In this document: positions 34,399 to 43,991 of the stretch, piece by piece
Position numbering within the stretch: position 1 is the stretch's first letter
Layout: each line of letters begins with the position of its first letter
Assembly: GCF_042432825.1 (NCBI RefSeq)
Contig: NZ_JBHLWN010000071.1
Coordinates: forward strand, 104,929 to 168,928
Length of the DNA: 64,000 nucleotides
Reading direction: 5' to 3'
From: Gordoniibacillus chartarius
GTDB lineage: Bacteria; Bacillota; Bacilli; Paenibacillales; NBRC-103111
Made by a program: the position numbers and the translations under genes
Notes under the pieces: model-generated
Seen by the model: only the letters and a program-made list of their open reading frames with translations
What the model was told of the DNA's origin: nothing
Databases searched by the model: none

Positions 34399-36432
34399 AT
34401 GAAGATACGGGATCTGGTCGTTCTTATTGGTGTCATTGGAATTGTGCTTATGATGGTCGTGCCGATTCCTCTGCCGCTGCTTGATTTTTTGCTGATTATT
34501 AATATTACGATTGCGATTATCATTTTGTTGGTTGGCATGAACACCGTCGATGCGCTTCAGTTTTCCATATTTCCATCGATGCTGCTCATCACGACCATAT
34601 TCCGCCTCGCTTTGAACGTTTCAACGACGAGAAACATTCTTGCCAACGCAGAAGCCGGCAACGTGGTCAGAACTTTCGGATCCTTCGTCGCCGAGGGCAA
34701 TATTGTCGTCGGCTTCGTTGTATTTCTGATTTTGGTCTTGGTGCAATTTATCGTCATTACCAAAGGTTCTGAGCGCGTTGCCGAAGTTGCTGCCCGCTTC
34801 ACGCTCGATGCGATGCCGGGCAAGCAGATGAGTATCGACGCGGACTTGAACGCCGGGATGATCAACGAACAGCAAGCACGCGAACGCCGCCAGAAGATCG
34901 AGCGGGAAGCGGATTTTTACGGAGCGATGGACGGTGCGTCCAAATTCGTCAAAGGCGATGCCATTGCCGGCATTATCATCCTCTTCATTAACTTGATCGG
35001 CGGCTTCATCATCGGAATGGCGATGAAGGGCATGGACGCATCCCAAGCACTCGAAAATTACGCGATCCTTACGATCGGTGACGGTCTCGTCAGCCAAATC
35101 CCGGCCCTGCTGATCTCCACGGCGGCAGGTATCATCGTGACGAGGGCTTCTTCGGAAGGCAATTTGGGTCATGACATCACGGCGCAGCTATTCGCTCAGC
35201 CGAAGCTATTGTATATCGTAGCCGGTACGTTAGTGTTTCTGGGGATATTCACCCCTATCCATTGGTATACGACCTTTCCGGTTGCAGCGGTTCTCGTTTT
35301 CGCAGCAATCAAGATGCAGAAAAACCTGGAGCTCAAGCAGGAGCAGCAGGAACAGCTCGTCGAGGAGCAGCAGATCGAGGAAGTGCGTTCGCCGGAAAGC
35401 GTGCTGGGTCTCTTGCAGGTGGATCCGATTGAGTTCGAGTTCGGCTACGGCTTGATTCCGTTGGCCGACACGCAGCAGGGCGGCGACTTGCTCGACCGGA
35501 TCATTTTGATTCGGCGTCAATGTGCGCTTGAGCTGGGGATCGTCGTTCCGGTAATCCGCATTCGCGACAACATTCAATTAAAACCTAACGAATATGTAAT
35601 CAAAATTAAAGGAAACACCGTGGCGCGCGGCGAACTGCTGCTTAATCACTATTTGGCGATGAGCCCAGGCTACGAAGACGATTCCATTTCGGGCATCGAA
35701 ACGAAGGAGCCGGCATTCGGACTGCCTGCGTTATGGATTGACGAAGCGACGAAGGAGCGGGCCGAATTGTCGGGCTACACCGTCGTCGATCCGCCGTCCG
35801 TCGTGGCAACGCACTTGACGGAAATCGTCAAGAAGCACGCGCATGAGCTGCTCGGACGCCAAGAGACGAAAGCGCTGGTCGAGAATGTCAAGGAAGCCTA
35901 TCCGGCGCTTGTCGACGATTTGATTCCGAGCATGATGACGATCGGGGACTTGCAGAAGGTGTTGGCCAAGCTGCTTAGGGAGAAAATATCGGTACGGGAT
36001 TTGGTTACGATTCTGGAGACGCTTGCCGATTACGCTTCCTATACGAAGGATACCGACGTGCTGACGGAATACGTCAGACAGTCGTTATCCAGGCAAATTA
36101 CCCAGCAGTACTCGACCGGCACCGATTCGCTCAAAGTCATTACGGTCGGTCCTTCGCTCGAGAAAAAAATCGCCGAATCGGTGCAGCAGTCCGATCAAGG
36201 TACGTATTTGGCGCTCGATCCGTCGACGTCGCAGATCGTCTTCCATCGACTCAACGATCAAGTGAGCCGCATGATCCAATCGGGCCAGCAGCCGATCATC
36301 CTTACTTCGCCGACGATTCGCATGTACTTCCGGCAGCTGCTGGAACGTACCATGCAGGATATTCCCGTGCTGTCTTACAGCGAGCTTGAACCGAATATTG
36401 AAATTCAAAGCTTGGGAGTTGTGAACTTATGA
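34399..36432 (+). CDS. flhA: Flagellar export protein FlhA
   Basis: FlhA forms the nonameric export ring and proton channel. The 677-residue protein has about eight membrane segments in the first 310 residues, the FHIPEP signature region (TRNILANAEAGNVVRTFG, then DAMPGKQMSIDADLNAG), and a large cytoplasmic domain. Its stop overlaps the flhF start (ATGA). Confidence 0.97.
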   Translation: MKIRDLVVLIGVIGIVLMMVVPIPLPLLDFLLIINITIAIIILLVGMNTVDALQFSIFPSMLLITTIFRLALNVSTTRNILANAEAGNVVRTFGSFVAEGNIVVGFVVFLILVLVQFIVITKGSERVAEVAARFTLDAMPGKQMSIDADLNAGMINEQQARERRQKIEREADFYGAMDGASKFVKGDAIAGIIILFINLIGGFIIGMAMKGMDASQALENYAILTIGDGLVSQIPALLISTAAGIIVTRASSEGNLGHDITAQLFAQPKLLYIVAGTLVFLGIFTPIHWYTTFPVAAVLVFAAIKMQKNLELKQEQQEQLVEEQQIEEVRSPESVLGLLQVDPIEFEFGYGLIPLADTQQGGDLLDRIILIRRQCALELGIVVPVIRIRDNIQLKPNEYVIKIKGNTVARGELLLNHYLAMSPGYEDDSISGIETKEPAFGLPALWIDEATKERAELSGYTVVDPPSVVATHLTEIVKKHAHELLGRQETKALVENVKEAYPALVDDLIPSMMTIGDLQKVLAKLLREKISVRDLVTILETLADYASYTKDTDVLTEYVRQSLSRQITQQYSTGTDSLKVITVGPSLEKKIAESVQQSDQGTYLALDPSTSQIVFHRLNDQVSRMIQSGQQPIILTSPTIRMYFRQLLERTMQDIPVLSYSELEPNIEIQSLGVVNL

Positions 36433-37754
36433 GAGTGAAACGGTATGTCGTCGATTCGATGCCAGATGCACTGCAAAAAATTCGCACCGACCTCGGGAAA
36501 GATGCCGTTATTCTTAACACGAAGGAAATTCGTTCCGGCGGATTCCTCGGCATGTTCGGCAAGAAAAAGATTGAAGTGATTGCGGCAGTCGACGGCACCG
36601 CAGCGGCGGGCGGAACGTCGCCGAAACCGGCGGCTCCGAAGCCGGCTCCCGCCAAGGCCCAGCCCCAAGCTGCTGCGGCTAGGGCAGCCCCTGTCGCAAT
36701 GCTAGAGCATGATCAACTCGAATTTCCGGAAGTTCCGGATGTATTGCCACCCGTTCAGCAGTCATTGAAAATCCGGGAGCATGCTCCTGTTCGCAAAGAG
36801 CTGCCTCCGGAATCGACTGCCGCGGCATCTCAAGCCGGAGTTTACACACCGCCGAAGCCGGCTCCTGTCAAGAGCAGGGAAGATCTGCTGTTCGAAGAGC
36901 TTCGTCAAATGCGGGAAATGATGAACAAGCTCGCATTACAGAACGGGGGCGAATCGAACGCCAATCTGGTTCCTGCTATTCGTCAAAGGCTCATCGACCA
37001 TGAAGTGGACCCGGCTTTGATCGATACTTGGATCGATCGGGCTAAAGTGGAGGCGGAAGAGCTCGCCGAACCGTTCACGGAATCGTTCGCATCGCGTTCG
37101 ATCCGGCTTCAGATCGCCGATATCCTGAAATCAAACGGACGCAAGTCGATTGCGCCGGAGACGAAGATCGCACATTTTGTCGGTCCTACGGGAGTAGGCA
37201 AGACGACGACGATCGCCAAGCTTGCCGCGGAGCAGGTGCTGAAGCATCGCCGAAAGGTAGGTTTTATTACTTCGGACACATACCGGATTTCAGCGGTCGA
37301 ACAGTTGAAGACGTATGCCAACATTTTGAACGTGCCGCTTGAGGTTGTGTTTTCACCGCAGGATCTGCTAAAGGCGTTCGACGCTCTTAAGGATTGCGAT
37401 CTTATTTTCATGGACACGGCCGGCCGTAATTTTCGCAACGAAATGTACGTGTCCGAGCTAAATGCGCTGCTGCGCTCCCAAGGGGACTCCGAGACGTTTC
37501 TGGTCCTCAGCATGACGACGAAATACAAAGATATGAAAGCTATTACGGGCAATTTCACCAAATTTAAGCTGGATAAAGTGTTGTTTACCAAGATGGATGA
37601 AACCGATTCGTTCGGTGCCGTCGTGAATCTCGTCCACGATTTCGGCCTGCAGCTGTCTTATGCAGCGAACGGCCAGAATGTACCGGATGACATCAGTGTG
37701 GTAGATGAGCAAGCGATCATCGATCTCATTATGGAGGAGCTGCCAGATGAATGA
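36429..37754 (+). CDS. flhF: Flagellar SRP-like GTPase FlhF
   Basis: FlhF directs flagella to their sites. The 441-residue protein has the B domain (MRVKRYVVDSMPDALQKI), a Pro/Ala-rich linker, an N domain, and the G domain with GPTGVGKTTTIAKLA, DTYRISAVEQLKTYA, DTAGRN and TKMDETDSFG. It overlaps flhA by 4 nt and flhG by 8 nt, so the trio is coupled. Confidence 0.96.
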   Translation: MRVKRYVVDSMPDALQKIRTDLGKDAVILNTKEIRSGGFLGMFGKKKIEVIAAVDGTAAAGGTSPKPAAPKPAPAKAQPQAAAARAAPVAMLEHDQLEFPEVPDVLPPVQQSLKIREHAPVRKELPPESTAAASQAGVYTPPKPAPVKSREDLLFEELRQMREMMNKLALQNGGESNANLVPAIRQRLIDHEVDPALIDTWIDRAKVEAEELAEPFTESFASRSIRLQIADILKSNGRKSIAPETKIAHFVGPTGVGKTTTIAKLAAEQVLKHRRKVGFITSDTYRISAVEQLKTYANILNVPLEVVFSPQDLLKAFDALKDCDLIFMDTAGRNFRNEMYVSELNALLRSQGDSETFLVLSMTTKYKDMKAITGNFTKFKLDKVLFTKMDETDSFGAVVNLVHDFGLQLSYAANGQNVPDDISVVDEQAIIDLIMEELPDE

Positions 37755-38613
37755 CCAGGCGCAGGCCCTTCGCAAATTGGTTCAATCGCAGCAATCCGGC
37801 CGTACGACCCGAATTATTACGGTGACAAGCGGCAAGGGTGGAGTAGGCAAATCCAATTTCACATTAAATTTTGCCTTATCGCTGCAAGCGAAGGGATACA
37901 AGGTTCTCGTGTTCGACGCCGACATCGGACTAGCCAACATTGACGTGCTTATGGGCGTTTCACCGAAGTACAACTTGTATCATCTGCTGAAGAAAGAAAA
38001 AACGATCTGGGAAATCGTGCAAAAGGGTCCAGGCGAGCTGGAATTCATAGCCGGCGGCTCCGGGTTTCAGGATTTGATCCGGTTATCCGAAGAAGAATTA
38101 GATTATTTCTCCGAGCAGATTGGCCAATTGAACGGCTATGCCGATTTTCTGATCTTCGATACAGGTGCCGGGTTGTCGAAGGAGACGTTAAAATTTATTC
38201 TCGCGGCGCAGGAGACTATCGTCGTGACGACGCCGGAGCCGACGTCCATTACGGACGCCTATGCGATCATCAAGATGGTGCATGCAATGGAATACAATGT
38301 AAAATTCCAGCTGGTTGTCAACAGGGTCACCGATCCGAATGAGGGCAAGCACACTGCAAATAAAATCAGCCTTGTGGCCAAGCAGTTTCTGCAGCTTGAT
38401 ATTCCGACGCTGGGCTATGTCAGCGACGACCCGCTCGTGTCGAAGGCTGTCAAGAAGCAGGTGCCGTTCTCGGTCGCATTCCCGAATTGCCCGGCATCCA
38501 AAGATTTGCAGGAGCTGGTCAACCGGTTCGACCATGGGCTTCCGGCGCCAGAGCCGGAGCAGCAAAGCGGTGTCAAAGGGTTCTTGTCTCGCATGATCCG
38601 TCTGATGAAATAA
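37747..38613 (+). CDS. flhG: MinD-like ATPase FlhG (YlxH)
   Basis: FlhG controls flagellar number and pattern and stimulates FlhF GTPase. The 288-residue protein has an N-terminal Q-rich activator helix (NDQAQALRKLVQSQQ), the deviant Walker A GKGGVGKS at residues 29-36, DADIGLANIDVLMG, and LIFDTGAG. It starts within the last codons of flhF. The C-terminus is a short basic amphipathic stretch (FLSRMIRLMK) that may bind the membrane. Confidence 0.96.
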   Translation: MNDQAQALRKLVQSQQSGRTTRIITVTSGKGGVGKSNFTLNFALSLQAKGYKVLVFDADIGLANIDVLMGVSPKYNLYHLLKKEKTIWEIVQKGPGELEFIAGGSGFQDLIRLSEEELDYFSEQIGQLNGYADFLIFDTGAGLSKETLKFILAAQETIVVTTPEPTSITDAYAIIKMVHAMEYNVKFQLVVNRVTDPNEGKHTANKISLVAKQFLQLDIPTLGYVSDDPLVSKAVKKQVPFSVAFPNCPASKDLQELVNRFDHGLPAPEPEQQSGVKGFLSRMIRLMK

Positions 38614-38667
38614 TCTTACTTACAACATAGAACCGCACTATTACGGATGGAAGGGGGGAGGGCAGCG

Positions 38668-39792
38668 ATGGGGTATCGTATATTAGTCGTTGACGACTCT
38701 GTATTCATGCGAAAAATTGTTTCCGATATTGTCTCCGAACACCCCGAGCTGGAAGTCGTCGGGACCGCTAAGAACGGCAAAGAGGCCGTCGAGCAAGTGA
38801 AGCTGCTCAAGCCTCATGCGGTCACGCTCGACGTTGAGATGCCGATCATGAACGGACTTGAAGCGCTGCAGAAAATTATGAAGGAAGCGCCGACGCCGGT
38901 CGTGATGCTGAGCTCTCTCACCGAGGAAGGGGCGGCCGAAACGATTAAAGCTTTAGAGTTCGGTGCGTTCGATTTCATTCGAAAGCCTTCCGGTTCGATT
39001 TCCCTCGATTTATATAAGGTGAAGCAGCAGCTTCACGAGAAGTTGCTGGCAGCTGTAAAGGTTACGATGAGGAGCATTGCCCAGCCTTTCGCCGGCAGCG
39101 CCCCCCCGTTGGTATCCCGGGGGACGGCCGTAAATAAGCCTGGCGTGCTGTCTGCCGCAGAAAGCGTCAATAAAGCAAATGCCGGTAAACCGAGATCGTC
39201 CAAATTCGATCAGCTGATAGCGATCGGAACGTCTACGGGAGGACCCAGGGCGCTTCATCAAGTGATTTCCCAGCTGCCGGGCGATTTGCCTGCTCCAGTG
39301 CTGATCGTTCAGCATATGCCGCCGAGTTTCACCAAATCTTTGGCCCAACGGCTTAACGACGTATCTCAGCTTAAAGTCGTCGAGGCCGAGGATGATCAGC
39401 TGCTGGAGACAGGAACCGTTTATGTGGCGCCGGGCGGCTGGCATATGATGGCGAGGCGTGAGCAGGGCGGAGGATACCGCATCAAGCTGACGAAGGACGA
39501 ACCGCGCTCAGGTCACCGGCCGTCCGTGGACGTTATGTTCGAATCTCTCGTACCGATGAAAGAATTAAAGCGGCATGCCGTGATCATGACCGGTATGGGC
39601 AGCGACGGCGCCAAAGGCATGCTGGCTTTACGGAAAAGCGGTGCCGTCATCACCATTGCCGAGGCGGAGGAAACATGCGTCGTTTACGGTATGCCGAGGG
39701 CCGCGGTTGAACTGCAGGGAGTTACGGATGTTGTGAAACAGCCCGAAATTGCCCGAAAAATTGTCCAGTCCGTTCATTCTGCTTCATCCTAA
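38668..39792 (+). CDS. cheB: Chemotaxis methylesterase/glutamine deamidase CheB
   Basis: CheB removes methyl groups from receptors in adaptation. The 374-residue protein has a receiver domain with phosphorylation site D55, a linker, and the methylesterase domain with the catalytic Ser in GTSTGGP, His in QHMPPSF and Asp in GMGSDGAKGM. The ATG at 38668 follows GGGGGGAGGG. Confidence 0.96.
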   Translation: MGYRILVVDDSVFMRKIVSDIVSEHPELEVVGTAKNGKEAVEQVKLLKPHAVTLDVEMPIMNGLEALQKIMKEAPTPVVMLSSLTEEGAAETIKALEFGAFDFIRKPSGSISLDLYKVKQQLHEKLLAAVKVTMRSIAQPFAGSAPPLVSRGTAVNKPGVLSAAESVNKANAGKPRSSKFDQLIAIGTSTGGPRALHQVISQLPGDLPAPVLIVQHMPPSFTKSLAQRLNDVSQLKVVEAEDDQLLETGTVYVAPGGWHMMARREQGGGYRIKLTKDEPRSGHRPSVDVMFESLVPMKELKRHAVIMTGMGSDGAKGMLALRKSGAVITIAEAEETCVVYGMPRAAVELQGVTDVVKQPEIARKIVQSVHSASS

Positions 39793-39849
39793 CGCTTTGC
39801 CGTTTCACACATCGCAATCGTACCGATACGACTTATGGAGGTGTACGTG

Positions 39850-41919
39850 ATGGAATTAAGTCAATATTTGTCAATGTTTATTGACGAATCGAAAGATCAT
39901 TTACAAGCAATGAACGAGAATTTGCTGGCACTGGAAGGCAATCCGACAGATATCAGCATTGTACACAACATATTCCGCTCCGCACACACGCTCAAAGGCA
40001 TGTCCGCCACGATGGGCTTTGAAGATTTGGCGAAGCTCACTCACGAGATGGAGAATGTTCTCGATCTTGTCCGGAATAACAAGCTGGATATGGATCCATT
40101 TATTTTTGATTGTGTATTCAAGAGCTTGGATGCCCTCGAGACGATGGTTGAAGACATTATTCAAGGCGGTACCGGACAAGCGGACGTCACGGACATCGTG
40201 GCTTCGCTCAAATCGATTGTCACGGGCGATTATAAGAAACAGGCGGCCGATGCAGCTGCAGCACCGCCGGCATCAGCTTTGGCAGCTTCCGGAATAGAAG
40301 TGGACGAGTTTCAATATTCCGTGCTGCAGCAGTCGATCGATTCGGGCCATATGGTATTTTACATAGAGGTCGCAGTCAGGGAAGATTGCGTTTTAAAAGC
40401 AGCTAGAGCCTACATGGTGTTTGATGTACTCGACCGTAACGGCGAAGTCGTCAAATCGACGCCGTCGGTTCAAGATATCGAACAAGAGAAGTTCGAACGA
40501 AGCTTCTCCGTTTATTATATTTCCCAAATAGACCGTGAAACACTGCAAAAAGAGATTTTAAACGTGTCCGAAATCGAATCCGCGTCCGTCATCGAGGTTG
40601 ATAAAGATTCGCTTTCGGAGATGATCAAAGGAGCTCGTAAGGCTCCTGCGGAGGAAGCGATTCCGGAAGCCCTCGCTGCACAGCAGGAGACGGCGGCTGC
40701 TGCCGCGGCGCCTGCAGCACCCGCTGCGGAAACGAAAAAAGCTGGGCCTTCGGGCGGCGCACCGGTAGCAGGGCGTACGATCCGCGTCGACATCGAACGT
40801 CTGGACGCCCTGATGAATTTGTTCAGCGAGCTTCTTATTGACCGCGTTCGTCTCGAGCAGCTGGCAAGCGAGGTTCACCGCAGCGATTTGACCGAGACGG
40901 TTGAGCATATGTCGCGGGTTAGCAGCGATTTGCAAAACATCGTATTGAAGCTTCGCATGGTGCCGGTCGACTCCGTCTTCAACCGCTTCCCGCGCATGGT
41001 ACGGGATGTAGCGAAGACGCTCGGCAAAAAAGTCGATCTGGTTATCAGCGGGGCGGAAACGGAGCTGGACCGTACCGTTATCGATGAAATCGGCGATCCG
41101 CTCGTTCACCTTCTCCGCAACTCGGTCGATCACGGTATTGAATCGATCGAAAAGCGGCAGGCGGCAGGGAAAAGCGATACGGGTACCGTTCATCTTCGCG
41201 CCTTCCATAGCGGCAATCACGTGTTTATCGAGGTGGAAGACGACGGTGCCGGCATCAACCGCCCGAAAGTTCTGGAGCGTGCCGTAAAAAACGGCATCTT
41301 AACGGTCGAGCAAGCCGGACGCATGTCCGATTTCGAAGTCGATCAGCTGCTGTTCGCTTCCGGATTCTCGACTGCCGACAAAATTTCGGACATTTCCGGC
41401 CGAGGCGTAGGACTAGACGTCGTGAAAACAAAAATCGAATCGCTCGGCGGCACGGTGCAGGTGGAATCGAGACCGGGCTTCGGCTCCAAGTTTTCCGTAC
41501 AGCTTCCTCTTACGCTTTCGATCATTTCAGCGATGCTTATTCGTCTCGGCAGCGAGAAATATGCGATTCCGTTGTCTTCCATCGTGGAAACGTCGGCAAT
41601 CGATCCTGCCAAGGTCCGCAATATCCACGGCAGCCGTGTCATCGAATACCGGGGATCGGTTATCCCGGTCATTTCGCTCAGCGAAGTGTTCGAGGTGAAA
41701 GACTACAGCGAAGACGGCGAGACGGAAACCGAGATAGTCGTCATCCGCAAAGGCGATAAGATGGCTGCACTCATGGTTGACGAATTTATCGGTCAGCAAG
41801 AGATCGTGCTGAAGACACTTGGCAAGTATTTGACGAATTTGTTTGCTATATCCGGTGCTACGATTCTCGGTGACGGACAAGTCGCCCTGATTGTCGATAC
41901 GAACGCATTGATTAAATAA
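39850..41919 (+). CDS. cheA: Chemotaxis histidine kinase CheA
   Basis: CheA phosphorylates CheY and CheB. The 689-residue protein has an HPt domain with H46 (AHTLKGM), a CheY/CheB-binding region, an Ala/Pro linker near 278-305, the dimerisation domain, the HATPase with LRNSVDHGIE, DDGAG and GRGVGLDVV, and a C-terminal CheW-like domain. The ATG at 39850 follows GGAGGTG. cheW follows after 26 nt. Confidence 0.97.
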   Translation: MELSQYLSMFIDESKDHLQAMNENLLALEGNPTDISIVHNIFRSAHTLKGMSATMGFEDLAKLTHEMENVLDLVRNNKLDMDPFIFDCVFKSLDALETMVEDIIQGGTGQADVTDIVASLKSIVTGDYKKQAADAAAAPPASALAASGIEVDEFQYSVLQQSIDSGHMVFYIEVAVREDCVLKAARAYMVFDVLDRNGEVVKSTPSVQDIEQEKFERSFSVYYISQIDRETLQKEILNVSEIESASVIEVDKDSLSEMIKGARKAPAEEAIPEALAAQQETAAAAAAPAAPAAETKKAGPSGGAPVAGRTIRVDIERLDALMNLFSELLIDRVRLEQLASEVHRSDLTETVEHMSRVSSDLQNIVLKLRMVPVDSVFNRFPRMVRDVAKTLGKKVDLVISGAETELDRTVIDEIGDPLVHLLRNSVDHGIESIEKRQAAGKSDTGTVHLRAFHSGNHVFIEVEDDGAGINRPKVLERAVKNGILTVEQAGRMSDFEVDQLLFASGFSTADKISDISGRGVGLDVVKTKIESLGGTVQVESRPGFGSKFSVQLPLTLSIISAMLIRLGSEKYAIPLSSIVETSAIDPAKVRNIHGSRVIEYRGSVIPVISLSEVFEVKDYSEDGETETEIVVIRKGDKMAALMVDEFIGQQEIVLKTLGKYLTNLFAISGATILGDGQVALIVDTNALIK

Positions 41920-41945
41920 CGATCCATTCATAGGAGGGATATTCC

Positions 41946-42407
41946 ATGTCCGAAGAAAAGAAAGTGATCGTCTTTGCTCTAGGGACGGAAGAGTATGGTG
42001 TTGAAGTGGAGAAAGTCAAGACGATCGAGCGCATGCAGCCTTTAACCCGCGTGCCGAAATCGCCTGAATTCATCAAAGGCGTCATCAACCTGCGCGGTGT
42101 CGTCATCCCGATTATCGATCTGCGCAGCCGATTTGGACTAACCGTGGATGAATACACGGACAATACGCGCATTATTATCGTTTCGGCCGGCGAATACGAG
42201 GTCGGACTGATTGTGGACGCGGCCAACGACGTCATCGATTTGGACGAGAGCCAGATCGACCATCCTCCTGAGGTCGTTGGTGGCATTAAAGCCAAATACT
42301 TGCGCGGGATCGCCCGGATCGGCGATGACCGGCTGCTCGTATTGCTGAACTTGGATCAAGTGCTTAACAAACAAGAGATCAATCAATTAAGCGAAATAGA
42401 AGAATAG
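41946..42407 (+). CDS. cheW: Chemotaxis coupling protein CheW
   Basis: CheW links CheA to the receptors. The 153-residue protein is a single CheW domain with ERMQPLTRVPKSPEFIKGVI and NLRGVVIPIIDLRSRFG. AGGAGGG precedes the ATG. Confidence 0.97.
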   Translation: MSEEKKVIVFALGTEEYGVEVEKVKTIERMQPLTRVPKSPEFIKGVINLRGVVIPIIDLRSRFGLTVDEYTDNTRIIIVSAGEYEVGLIVDAANDVIDLDESQIDHPPEVVGGIKAKYLRGIARIGDDRLLVLLNLDQVLNKQEINQLSEIEE

Positions 42408-42417
42408 AGGTTCGAAG

Positions 42418-43041
42418 ATGGACGCTTTCAGTCGGTTTCAGGATTTTCAGATGGACGTCTTGAAGGAAGTCGGCAATATCGGGGCGGGACATGCGGCAAC
42501 GGCTCTCTCCACTCTGCTGAACAAACCGGTGGATATGCAAGTGCCGAAAGTACGGCTCCTTCCTTTTGAAGAAATATCGAACAGCGTGGGTGGAGCCGAG
42601 CAAGTCGTACTTGCCATCTTTCTGCGAGTGGAAGGCGAGGCGCCGGGCAACATGTTTTTCATCCTGAGGATGGAATCCGCCAAGAAGCTTCTGAAAAACT
42701 TAGTCGGTCTCGAGACGGTGTCCGAAGACGGCGAATATACCGAGCTGGAGCTGTCCGCTTTGAACGAAATCGGGAATATTTTGGCTGGATCGTATCTTTC
42801 GTCGTTAGCCGATTTTACGCATTTGCATTTGTCGCCTACCGTCCCGTCGCTGGCAATTGATATGGCGGGTGCAATCCTCAGCTTCGGGCTGCTGCAATTC
42901 GGGCAGATGGGGGATAATGCACTGTTGATCGATACGAAATTTCTAGAAGGGAATCAAGAAGTGGAAGGACACTTTTTCCTAATTCCCGATCCGGAGTCGT
43001 TCGACAAAATCTTCGCCGCATTAGGGGTAGACACTCCATGA
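42418..43041 (+). CDS. cheC: CheY-P phosphatase CheC
   Basis: CheC dephosphorylates CheY-P and binds CheD. The 207-residue protein has both active-site E-x2-N motifs, LKEVGNIGAGHAATAL and LNEIGNILAGSYLSSL. The stop overlaps the cheD start by 4 nt, fitting the CheC-CheD complex. Confidence 0.96.
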   Translation: MDAFSRFQDFQMDVLKEVGNIGAGHAATALSTLLNKPVDMQVPKVRLLPFEEISNSVGGAEQVVLAIFLRVEGEAPGNMFFILRMESAKKLLKNLVGLETVSEDGEYTELELSALNEIGNILAGSYLSSLADFTHLHLSPTVPSLAIDMAGAILSFGLLQFGQMGDNALLIDTKFLEGNQEVEGHFFLIPDPESFDKIFAALGVDTP

Positions 43042-43532
43042 TGCAGGATTCCATCATCAAAGTCGGAATGGCCGACCTTAATGTCGCTCAATCAGCAGGT
43101 GTGTTGAAAACGACGGGACTGGGCTCATGCGTAGGATTGACACTCTATGATGCAAGAACCAAAGTAGCGGGAATGGCGCATGTAATGCTGCCCACTTCTG
43201 ATATTGCCAAGGAAGGCTCGCTGAATATTGCCAAGTATGCGGATACGGCGATTCCCGAGCTGGTTGCCCAAATGCAAAAGCTGGGTGCTGTCGTCGCGAG
43301 GATGGAAGCGAAAATGGCCGGCGGCGCTCAAATGTTTGCTTTTGCCGCCAATCATGATACCATGAGAATAGGCCCAAGAAATGTAGAATCTTGTAAGGAA
43401 CAAATTAAGAAATTCGGCATACCGCTGATCGCCGAGGATACAGGTGGGAACTATGGAAGAACGATCGAATTCGATTGCGTTACCGGCATACTTCTCATTC
43501 GAAGCGTACAGCATGGTGTTAAGGAGATGTAA
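43038..43532 (+). CDS. cheD: Chemoreceptor glutamine deamidase CheD
   Basis: CheD deamidates receptor glutamines and boosts CheC. The 164-residue protein has the catalytic Cys31 in TTGLGSCVGLTLYD and His48 in GMAHVMLP, at the spacing of the T. maritima pair. It overlaps cheC. Confidence 0.96.
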   Translation: MMQDSIIKVGMADLNVAQSAGVLKTTGLGSCVGLTLYDARTKVAGMAHVMLPTSDIAKEGSLNIAKYADTAIPELVAQMQKLGAVVARMEAKMAGGAQMFAFAANHDTMRIGPRNVESCKEQIKKFGIPLIAEDTGGNYGRTIEFDCVTGILLIRSVQHGVKEM

Positions 43533-43535
43533 GCC

Positions 43536-43973
43536 ATGACCGGTACGATTCGTTGGAATCTATACGGCGGAGCGGTCGCCTTCGTTCTGACTTTTATTGC
43601 TTCGATTACGAGAAACATATTCGTGACGACGCTGCTCAACAGCTTTTACAGCTTTGTTCTTGTGTTCGCCATTATTTTTTTATTTCGATTTGTCCTGCAC
43701 CTCATATTGAATGGGCCGGGAACATCGGTTTATGCAGAGTCGCCCGAAGCGGCCGAAGCCGCTGAAGATGCCGGTACCGGATCGAATATCAATTTGGCGA
43801 CGCCGGATGACCATTCGCTGAATGATTTGCTGAAACCGAAAGCAAGCCATTCCGATGGATTTGGCGACGACGCCGGATTTGCACCGCTTAAGCCGCCGAA
43901 GCTTGTTTCACAGGCACCGGAATTGAACCCCGAGGAGTTGGCGAACGCACTTCGCCGCATGTCAGAAGAGTAA
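43536..43973 (+). CDS. Unrecognised two-segment membrane protein between cheD and sigD
   Basis: The 145-residue protein has two hydrophobic segments in the first 60 residues (about 8-30 and 35-58), with a short turn between them. An acidic, Ala/Glu- and Pro-rich soluble tail follows and ends in NPEELANALRRMSEE, a helix. There is no signal-peptidase site and no domain I recognise. It lies 3 nt after cheD and 18 nt before sigD, so it is co-transcribed and may act with the motor or chemotaxis complexes (inference from place). B. subtilis has no gene here. Confidence 0.75.
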   Translation: MTGTIRWNLYGGAVAFVLTFIASITRNIFVTTLLNSFYSFVLVFAIIFLFRFVLHLILNGPGTSVYAESPEAAEAAEDAGTGSNINLATPDDHSLNDLLKPKASHSDGFGDDAGFAPLKPPKLVSQAPELNPEELANALRRMSEE

Positions 43974-43991
43974 GGACGGTGAAACGGACTC

